Source of the DNA: an uncultured Methylococcaceae bacterium
GTDB lineage: Bacteria > Pseudomonadota > Gammaproteobacteria > Methylococcales > Methylococcaceae
Assembly: GCA_903934875.1 (NCBI GenBank)
Contig: CAIZPP010000045.1
Location: 1-54,638 of the forward strand
Length of the DNA: 54,638 bases
Reading direction: 5' to 3'
Shown: positions 44,141 through 51,399 of the stretch, piece after piece
Numbering within the stretch: position 1 is the stretch's first letter
Layout: the number at the start of each line of letters is the position of its first letter
Notes under the pieces: model-generated
Databases searched by the model: none
What the model saw: the letters and a program-made list of their open reading frames with translations, nothing else
Told to the model about the DNA's origin: nothing
Program-made: the position numbers and the translations under genes

Positions 44141-45055
44141 TCAAGACCGTTTGATTAAACTTCGCGCCGCTTCGAAGGCATGTTCGTAATGCAGATAAAT
44201 CGGCTTGTCGGATTTGCGGTTTTGGTAGCGCATCACGGTGAGCAGATTGTTTTGCGTTCTGTATTTCAGATTGCCGATAGCCAATGCTCCTAGGCCAACT
44301 GCCCCGCTGTTGGAACCCTTGATAACTGCACCCTTGCTGAACGGATCAAGACCGGCAATGCCAGATGGGGGCACGGCGTTGACATCGGCTGCAACCTTCA
44401 GCTTGGGCGCCGCGGCCACCAGTTCGGAACTTAGCACCTGGACTCCGGCGGCGGCAGTGGCAAACACCACGTCGGCTTTTAGAATCAGATCCTGCTTGTT
44501 GGCATCGGCATCCCCCTCGATCTTGGTTTTTCCGCCACCATACTCGGTGTTACAAAACGCGGCGACAGCCTGGGCTTTTTCCAGTTGACGGCCAATGATT
44601 TTTACATTCGCACCGCTCTGGGCGGCCAGCACGGCAGCAATTTGGCCGACCGGGCCGGTTCCACCCAGGCACAGCACATTCGCGCCTTCCAGGGAAAGCC
44701 CATACTTTGTCAGTTCGTACTCGACCAAGGCGACCATAGCGGCCGCCGTGGTAAAAGCACCGCTGGGGTCGGCGAACGCCGAAACTTCAAAAGGCGGAAC
44801 CATGGATTTTTTCGTCGCGCTCAACATGTCGATGGCGGTCTTCACGTCGCGGCCCCCGATGAAAATGCCTGTGCGCTTAACACCCACCGGACCCCGCGAA
44901 AAGATGGCATCTTGCACAAGTGCCGGAATCTCGCTTACTTCGATATTGGTGTAGCCGGGTGTCGACTCCCAACCGGCATCCACCGCCATATTGACATCAA
45001 AAGGGCTGAGGTTCTTCTCGGGGGTGAACATGTGTAATATGAAAGCTTTTTCCAT
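44141..45055 (-). CDS. mtdB: NAD(P)-dependent methylene-tetrahydromethanopterin dehydrogenase, paralogue 1
   Basis: 304 residues. Matches MtdB of Methylorubrum in the N-terminus (ILHMFTPEKNLSPFDVNMAVDAGW), QDAIFSRGPVGVKRTGIFIGGRDVKTA, FADPSGAFTTAAAMVA, LCLGGTGPVGQIAAVLAAQSGA, VAADVNAVPPSGIAG, LGALAIGNLKYRTQNNLL. Functions in the tetrahydromethanopterin-linked formaldehyde oxidation path. First gene of the operon mtdB-mtdB-like-metF-SDR. The main reason to assign the window to a methylotroph/methanotroph. Confidence 0.9.
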   Translation of the reverse strand: MEKAFILHMFTPEKNLSPFDVNMAVDAGWESTPGYTNIEVSEIPALVQDAIFSRGPVGVKRTGIFIGGRDVKTAIDMLSATKKSMVPPFEVSAFADPSGAFTTAAAMVALVEYELTKYGLSLEGANVLCLGGTGPVGQIAAVLAAQSGANVKIIGRQLEKAQAVAAFCNTEYGGGKTKIEGDADANKQDLILKADVVFATAAAGVQVLSSELVAAAPKLKVAADVNAVPPSGIAGLDPFSKGAVIKGSNSGAVGLGALAIGNLKYRTQNNLLTVMRYQNRKSDKPIYLHYEHAFEAARSLIKRS

Positions 45056-45222
45056 GGCTGTTCCTCAATATTTTTATGTGAAAAAGTATAAAGCGGGTTG
45101 AACTATTTTGAATAGCGGGCATTGTCCGACATTAGGCGCGAATGTGGAAGCCTTATGCGTCGATTGTGAGTTAAGATTTTGATTTTTTATGCTACATCTT
45201 CCACTTTCACCGGCAAAGCGGT

Positions 45223-45357
45223 TAATCCTAAAAACAGCGGGTTTTGGAACCTCACCCAAAAGGTGAACGAGGAAAAGCCGCTTATGCTTCGACTTCGCTC
45301 AGCACGAACGGCTTTTCTAAGTTCCAACTGCCGTTTTTAGGATCATGAAAACGCTGT
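45223..45357. repeat. long imperfect hairpin plus R1-like end
   Basis: AATCCTAAAAACAGCGG and GGAACC (from 45223) pair with GTTCC and CCGTTTTTAGGAT (45321-45343). It is followed by ATGAAAACGCTGTC, an R1-like end that reaches the stop codon of the next gene. Nothing coding between 45056 and 45356. Confidence 0.6.
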
Positions 45358-45932
45358 CACCACACCGCCGGGCTGAAATCCTCATCATTGCGTATTGTCA
45401 TATCCTCGCCGCTTTGGCCGATGACAAACAGTCCCTTGCCGGCGGCGTAGCGTGCCACGTTGTCGGGGATCACCATCGCTGCGACTGCGCCCATGACGTT
45501 GAAACCGGCATAGCGGGGTAGCAGCCTTTTCAGCTTGGCGAGCCGCTCCAGATGCTCGTTCACATCATCAATTTTCAAATTGCTCTTGCACTCCACCGCC
45601 ACCGCCTCGCTGTCATTGACTACCATCAGATCAATTTCCAAGCCTTCTTCACCGCGCTGCACAGTGACGTTCTGCTGCACCTCGTGGACGATAATCCCTC
45701 GGCCCTGGAACAGGCGCACGGCGGCAGGTCGCACCGCGTCTTCAATGAAGTCGCCAAGTCGGTTGCCAAGCTTGCCAATGCTGGCAGATACTTCTTTTAT
45801 CTTGCGGTCAGTCGCCAATGACACTTCCCTAATTAATTTTTTAGTCTCCTCGAATTCTTTGTCGGTTTTCTTGAATTTTTCGTCAGTTTCCTTGAAAAGC
45901 CGCAAAATGTAATCAAACGTGGGTTGTGTCAT
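45357..45932 (-). CDS. coiled-coil PD-(D/E)XK nuclease-like protein
   Basis: 191 residues. An N-terminal coiled coil (about 10-55, KETDEKFKKTDKEFEETKKLI) is followed by a nuclease-like core with GLEIDLMVVNDSEAVAVECKSNL, i.e. a D-x(n)-ExK motif typical of the PD-(D/E)XK fold, and RLPRYAGFNVMGAVAAMVI. It resembles the DUF3782-type proteins common in cyanobacteria and methanotrophs. Role unknown; Holliday-junction or restriction-like cleavage is only a possibility. Overlaps the upstream gene by ATGA. Confidence 0.8.
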   Translation of the reverse strand: MTQPTFDYILRLFKETDEKFKKTDKEFEETKKLIREVSLATDRKIKEVSASIGKLGNRLGDFIEDAVRPAAVRLFQGRGIIVHEVQQNVTVQRGEEGLEIDLMVVNDSEAVAVECKSNLKIDDVNEHLERLAKLKRLLPRYAGFNVMGAVAAMVIPDNVARYAAGKGLFVIGQSGEDMTIRNDEDFSPAVW

Positions 45933-46390
45933 TTCTGATATTGATCTTTAAAATGTCGCTCTAACGCATCAATTAAGTTGTCTTTTGTAGCAGATATTTC
46001 TTCAAGTAGTTCACAATTTGTATTTTGTGTCAAGAAGCAGTCTGTATCGAAGTTTTTAAGAGTGATAGCTTGCCGTAACTTGACTATAGGATGACGTTTA
46101 CCGCTTGGCAATAAATCATGCCGTGCAATATCCCTACTGATGCGGCTTAAGGAAAGTTTTATATCACGTCCTAGTTCAATTAATGCTTCTTGTGCCGTAT
46201 GGTAGCTAAATGCTTGCTTTTCGATGGCATCTAGATCACTCCGCAACTGATTCAGTATGGCTCGCGTTTCTTTGCGCTTTTCACGAAAATTGTTTTGATT
46301 ATTGACGACCAACCAACCGGCAATGACCATCCCCCAAGTAATGATGGGGGCAATACTGTGAAATAAAGTGCAATCTTTACCGTCCGGCAT
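45929..46390 (-). CDS. single-pass membrane protein with helical domain
   Basis: 153 residues. One hydrophobic segment near the N-terminus (IAPIITWGMVIAGWLVV, about 13-29), then a cytoplasmic helical region (REKRKETRAILNQLRSDLDAIEKQ and on). No recognised domain. It overlaps the DUF4325 gene by 14 bases and the nuclease-like gene by 4. Part of a compact accessory operon. Function unknown. Confidence 0.75.
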   Translation of the reverse strand: MPDGKDCTLFHSIAPIITWGMVIAGWLVVNNQNNFREKRKETRAILNQLRSDLDAIEKQAFSYHTAQEALIELGRDIKLSLSRISRDIARHDLLPSGKRHPIVKLRQAITLKNFDTDCFLTQNTNCELLEEISATKDNLIDALERHFKDQYQK

Positions 46391-46694
46391 CGGCGATGTA
46401 CTCTTTGATTTCCTCTACGATGGATTCATCGCTACTTTCTAAATCAAAAGTATTCAAAATTTCGTCAGGCTTGAAACCTTCTTCACGAATCAATCCTCCA
46501 AATGCCTCTTCAAGAAACGACGAGCCATAGCCGCGTGCGCCATCGAATTTGATCTTTGCATGCTGACCGGATTTCAGCACAGGCAACAGATATTCTTTAC
46601 GAAAACGTTCACCACTATGGGGGCCATCAGTTAATAGACGTCCACCGGGATAGCGCGAAAAATCAGTTGCTATATTGATTATGCGGAAATCCAT
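46377..46694 (-). CDS. STAS-like DUF4325 protein
   Basis: 105 residues. Features of the STAS-like DUF4325 family: RYPGGRLLTDGPHSGERFRKEYL, AKIKFDGARGYGSSFLEEAFGGL and the C-terminal acid-rich helix. DUF4325 proteins are usually encoded next to an ATP-binding (HATPase-like) partner in partner-switch-like modules. Here the upstream partner is only a fragment (46663-46845), overlapping by 32 bases. So the switch partner may be lost, or its relic retained. Confidence 0.82.
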   Translation of the reverse strand: MDFRIINIATDFSRYPGGRLLTDGPHSGERFRKEYLLPVLKSGQHAKIKFDGARGYGSSFLEEAFGGLIREEGFKPDEILNTFDLESSDESIVEEIKEYIADAGR

Positions 46695-46845
46695 AGCAAT
46701 TCTCCTCAGGGTTTATTAATGGAATACGCCAAGCAATTAATGTTCCCATGATTGATGTTTTAAAATCATGGAGCCTCTCAGTATTTCCGACAGCATAGAG
46801 ACCAGCATTGCTATAAATTATCAAGTTACCACGAAATTTTAACAA
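46663..46845 (-). pseudogene. C-terminal fragment of an ATPase-like partner of DUF4325
   Basis: 60 residues from a TTG 1 bp downstream of the ispF stop. FRGNLIIYSNAGLYAVGN and KTSIMGTLIAWRIPL resemble the end of HATPase-c domains (the FxGTLIxIxxP stretch) of the kind paired with DUF4325. There is no room for the first two thirds of the domain because ispF ends at 46846. Probably a truncated gene created by a deletion that joined it to ispF. Confidence 0.45.
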
Positions 46846-47322
46846 TCAACATTTCTTTACCAACGCCACCGCCATGCTGGAAATCCCCTCGCCACGCCCC
46901 TCGAAGCCCATTTTCTCGGTGGTGGTGGCTTTGACGTTGACGCAATCCAAGGCTATTCCCAAATCGACGGCAATGAATTCGCGCATCAAGGGAATATGCG
47001 GGGCCATTTTTGGCGCTTGGGCGATGATGGTGACATCGACATTGACAGTGCTGTAACCTAGGCCTTGCAGTTTGGCGGCGACATCGCGCAATAGAATGCG
47101 GCTGTCGATGCCTTTGAAGGAGGCATCAGTATCGGGAAAATGCTTGCCAATGTCGCCTAGCGCCGCCGCACCGAGCAGGGCGTCGCACAAAGCATGTAGC
47201 GCCACGTCCCCGTCGGAATGGGCAGCCATGCCTTTTTCATAAGGAATGGACACCCCGCCGATGATGATGTGGTCGCCTTCTTTGAATTTATGGGCATCGT
47301 AGCCTTGGCCTATGCGTAGCAT
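46846..47322 (-). CDS. ispF: 2-C-methyl-D-erythritol 2,4-cyclodiphosphate synthase
   Basis: 158 residues. Catalyses cyclisation of CDP-ME-2-phosphate in the MEP isoprenoid path. Motifs: [13 protein letters not shown] (metal D/H), [30 protein letters not shown] and [15 protein letters not shown], with the substrate loop [13 protein letters not shown]. It overlaps ispD by 13 bases, the usual order. Confidence 0.97.
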   Translation of the reverse strand: MLRIGQGYDAHKFKEGDHIIIGGVSIPYEKGMAAHSDGDVALHALCDALLGAAALGDIGKHFPDTDASFKGIDSRILLRDVAAKLQGLGYSTVNVDVTIIAQAPKMAPHIPLMREFIAVDLGIALDCVNVKATTTEKMGFEGRGEGISSMAVALVKKC

Positions 47323-48014
47323 TGTTGCTCCAGGTAGAAAGTGGCCAGGGGTAAATCCTCGGGCCGGGTGATTTTGATATTGTCGGGTCGCCCCTCGACG
47401 ATGCGCGGGGTGTGGCCTTTCAGTTCCATCGCGCTGGCTTCATCGGTGACTTTCAGGCCCAATTCCGCTGCTTCAGCAAGTGCTTGTTTTAGTGCCCCAT
47501 AGCGGAACATCTGCGGGGTCAGCGCCCGCCAAACATGGTTGCGGTCCACGGTATCAACGATGATGCCTTCGGCCACGCCCTTCAGTGTGTCGGAAGATGG
47601 CAGGGCGAGAATGCCACCCACCGGATCGTGCTGCAACTGTTCGATTAATTTCAGCACATCGGATCGGGTGACGCACAGCCTGGCCGCATCATGCACTAAC
47701 ACCCAATCATCGCTCCGGGCCAGCCCTGCCAGGCGATTTAACGCGGATAACACAGAATCGGCCCGTTCCTTGCCGCCTTCGGCCAGAAGGATGCGGGTGT
47801 TGTCGGCAAACGGCAAATCCGGCCAAAAACCATCCTCGCGCCCCAAGGCCACGGCTACGGCTGACAGTGCATCGACGCTGAGCAGACGCTCCAGCGTATG
47901 TTGTAACACGGGCTTGCCAAGCACGGGCAAATATTGTTTCGGAATGTCCGCACCCATGCGTTTGCCCACACCAGCAGCCGGAACCACTCCCCAAAAGGCA
48001 GGTTGATAGCTCAT
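47310..48014 (-). CDS. ispD: 2-C-methyl-D-erythritol 4-phosphate cytidylyltransferase
   Basis: 234 residues. Transfers CMP from CTP to MEP. Motifs: [37 protein letters not shown] (nucleotide-binding), [16 protein letters not shown] and the C-terminal [32 protein letters not shown]. It overlaps ftsB by 4 bases and ispF by 13. Confidence 0.97.
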   Translation of the reverse strand: MSYQPAFWGVVPAAGVGKRMGADIPKQYLPVLGKPVLQHTLERLLSVDALSAVAVALGREDGFWPDLPFADNTRILLAEGGKERADSVLSALNRLAGLARSDDWVLVHDAARLCVTRSDVLKLIEQLQHDPVGGILALPSSDTLKGVAEGIIVDTVDRNHVWRALTPQMFRYGALKQALAEAAELGLKVTDEASAMELKGHTPRIVEGRPDNIKITRPEDLPLATFYLEQQCYA

Positions 48015-48604
48015 TGGTCCGTATCTTCCAGCGGTTGTTGCGGTTCAGGGTCCGCCGTCGGTTGCTCCGCCTCAATGGGTTTGGGGCGGGGTTTAGGCTT
48101 GGGCGGTTTCTTCTTCGGGGCCGTTTGCTGACTCGCTTGTTTGCCGCTGGTTGCAGAACCCGATTTATTGGCTGGTGGAGGTTTGGATTCGGTTGGCTTC
48201 GGCGTGTCCGCCTCCGGGTTTTTCTTTTTTGGGTGGGTTTTCTCTTTTTTAGAATTTTTCGCCGCATCCGGGGATTCGGCTGTGGCGGCAGGTTTTTCAG
48301 GGGAAGGGGAAATCAGCTGTTCGGGTTCATGCTGGGGGTCTATGACCTGCACAAATTCCTCGCCCGCCATCACCATCCCCAATTCATGCCTCGCCCGTTC
48401 TTCCACTGCGTCAAGACCTTGCTTGAGGTCCATGACTTCGGCTTCAAGGGCGGCGTTGCGCTCGCGGCGCTTCGCCCCCTCTTGCCGAAGTTCGGCGATG
48501 CGGTCGTTCAAGCGCTTGAACTCCCGCACATTGCCTTCGCCGTACCATAGCTTGTATTGAAGCAGGCCAATCAGCAGGATTAATAATGCAATGACCTTTT
48601 TCAC
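48011..48604 (-). CDS. ftsB: cell-division protein FtsB with a long basic-proline tail
   Basis: 197 residues; FtsB is usually about 90-110. The N-terminus ([20 protein letters not shown]) is the inner-membrane span, then the coiled coil (residues 27-80) ending [17 protein letters not shown]. The added 100-residue tail is rich in K, P, E and A ([23 protein letters not shown]). It lies in the periplasm by the topology of FtsB. The tail might bind cell wall or another division protein; this is inference. Between eno (17 bp) and ispD. Confidence 0.9.
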   Translation of the reverse strand: MKKVIALLILLIGLLQYKLWYGEGNVREFKRLNDRIAELRQEGAKRRERNAALEAEVMDLKQGLDAVEERARHELGMVMAGEEFVQVIDPQHEPEQLISPSPEKPAATAESPDAAKNSKKEKTHPKKKNPEADTPKPTESKPPPANKSGSATSGKQASQQTAPKKKPPKPKPRPKPIEAEQPTADPEPQQPLEDTDQ

Positions 48605-48621
48605 AACGCGACTGGGTAAGG

Positions 48622-49917
<1,296 letters not shown>

Positions 49918-50264
49918 TTAAAAAGTGATGGTGGGTTGGAGAGACTATTTTAACCGTTCACACAGAATGTGTGCGTTACAAGTCTGTTTCTAAAGGCAGG
50001 TTGTTAGGGGATTTAGGCCAATTCCTTGAATTATCGCTGATGACAGTTTTCCAGTCTATATTGGGATGTATTTTATTGGCGCATGGACACAGTATTTCGT
50101 AGTGCAAGGGTATGTTTTGCAGGCAAACAACCTATGTTGAGATGCATAAAATTGCCGACGGCAAGCGGTCCGGCACGCTGCTGAATCCGCGCTTCGTCGG
50201 CCTCACCCTGCCGGAATGACGGTCCACAACCATCATGTTGGGTAAAGCGCCGTCATTCCAGCTT

Positions 50265-50357
50265 GGCACATCTTTACTTCTGCCGCTATAGCTGAAAACC
50301 ATATCGCGGGTGGGCATGTTCCAACAAAGCTCCATCGTCGTATTGCAAACAATAAGC
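50265..50357 (-). pseudogene. duplicated fragment of mqsA-like antitoxin
   Basis: 93 bp matching 51071-51163 at all but about 8 positions. In the minus frames it reads PAYCLQYDDGALLEHA, then (after a shift) TRDMVFSYSGRSKDVP, the N-terminal CxxC portion of MqsA-type antitoxins. Both copies share the same frame break (GAACATGCCCACCCGC), so the duplication followed the mutation. Confidence 0.65.
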
Positions 50358-50368
50358 TGGGTTAGCTA

Positions 50369-50474
50369 GTTCCCAAGCTCCGCTTGGGAACCCCGGTCTT
50401 GCAAGCTCCTGCTTGGCCGTTCTTCGGGAAGCTGGAGCTTCAACAACCCCATTCCCAAGTAGGAGCTTGGGAAC
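50369..50474. repeat. REP-like palindromes (GTTCCCAAGCTCC type)
   Basis: Two GTTCCCAAGC/GCTTGGGAAC palindromes at the ends and a smaller AAGCTGGAGCTT palindrome inside. It resembles the GTTCCCACGC family but with AA in place of AC. It supplies the last codons and stop of the retropepsin-like gene. Confidence 0.7.
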
Positions 50475-50874
50475 GAGCAAATGTGGTTGTCACGCATTTG
50501 GCCTTGCTGACGGCAAAATTTGGATTGGCGGGATTGACCGTTACCGTGCGGCGAGACGGATTGACGACCAAATCCATATCCTCCATCGGAATGGCACCCA
50601 GTAAAACTTCATTGCCCAGCACCATCGCACCAGTCAGGCAGTGCCGTTTGTCAAAATTGACAAGTATCGGGCCGACATAAGGCCGCTTGCGTGAGGTGCC
50701 ATCTGCCGTTTCCACTTCCCGCTCTTCGTAAGTATCCAAATCGAGTTGCAAAGCAATATGTTCTGGGATGCACAAATGCACCGCGCCTGTATCCACCAAG
50801 GCCGAAACTAGCAGCGGCTTGATGCCGGGTTTGCGGGCATTGCTGAGGGTAATGTCTGTGTAGATGAGTCCCAT
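50440..50874 (-). CDS. retropepsin-like (clan AA) aspartic protease
   Basis: 144 residues from ATG 50874; the longer open frame upstream belongs to the mqsA debris. The active-site triad is SALVDTGAVHLCIPEHIA (DTGA), followed by the strand EVETADGTSRKRPYVGPILVNF and the flap/closing region AMVLGNEVLLGAIPMEDMDLVVNPSRRTV. Bacterial members are single-domain dimeric proteases of unknown function, often near toxin-antitoxin genes. The last ten or so residues (ARSQAPTWEWGC) come from a REP repeat, so the natural end is lost. Confidence 0.85.
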   Translation of the reverse strand: MGLIYTDITLSNARKPGIKPLLVSALVDTGAVHLCIPEHIALQLDLDTYEEREVETADGTSRKRPYVGPILVNFDKRHCLTGAMVLGNEVLLGAIPMEDMDLVVNPSRRTVTVNPANPNFAVSKAKCVTTTFARSQAPTWEWGC

Positions 50875-50949
50875 GATGTCCTCTGTAATGTTAGCCAAGG
50901 TAAAGCAAACCGATAGGCGGCAGAACCGTCGATTGATGTGGCTGGGCTT

Positions 50950-51175
50950 TGCCGCGTCCTCCGCATCAACCGCCGCCGCGAAGGCATACACCGCCTCGCT
51001 ATAACGCCGCCGCTCGCCTTCGTCAAACTCGCATTCCCCGCACATCGGGCAATGCCAGCCGTGCACGGCTGGCACATTTTTACTTCTGCCGCGAAAGCTG
51101 AAAACCATGTCGCGGGTGGGCATGTTCCAACCAAGTTCCATCGTCGCATTGCAAACAATAAGCCGGCTTTCTCAT
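50950..51175 (-). pseudogene. mqsA-like antitoxin, frameshifted and truncated
   Basis: From ATG 51175 (MRKPAYCLQCDDGTWLEHA) the zinc-binding N-terminus with CxxC reads normally, then shifts one base to TRDMVFSFRGRSKNVP and GWHCPMCGECEFDEGERRRYSEA. The second CxxC is present. The C-terminal helix-turn-helix is missing. It is followed by the retropepsin-like gene. No toxin gene of the MqsR or DUF4258 type is found nearby. Confidence 0.7.
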
Positions 51176-51195
51176 TTCATTGTATCAATTCAAAA

Positions 51196-51273
51196 GATGG
51201 GCAAAGGCCGCCAGGCCGTGCCCATCTTGGGCGGCGCGGTTTGATGGGCACGGCCTGGCGGCCTTTGCCCATC
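51196..51273. repeat. perfect 31-bp inverted repeat
   Basis: The arms at 51196-51226 and 51243-51273 (core CAAAGGCCGCCAGGCC) are perfectly complementary around a 16-base loop. A strong cruciform or hairpin candidate upstream of the mqsA remnant. Confidence 0.8.
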
Positions 51274-51317
51274 CCTCTACGATTAACAGCAACGCACAAA
51301 AATGGTGCGTTATGGTC

Positions 51318-51345
51318 AAAAAAAAAGTCGATGGGGCTGCGCCCC
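51318..51345 (-). terminator. rho-independent terminator of the STAND gene
   Basis: On the minus strand the stem GGGGC/GCCCC (51333-51345) is followed at a short distance by nine T (51318-51326). It lies about 55 bp after the gene's stop. DGR variable genes often have a hairpin soon after the stop, so this structure also deserves attention in that light. Confidence 0.6.
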
Positions 51346-51399
51346 TATACCCCCTAAAGAAAAAAGAAGAAAAGGGAAAAGCATAAAGAATAAAGGGAA

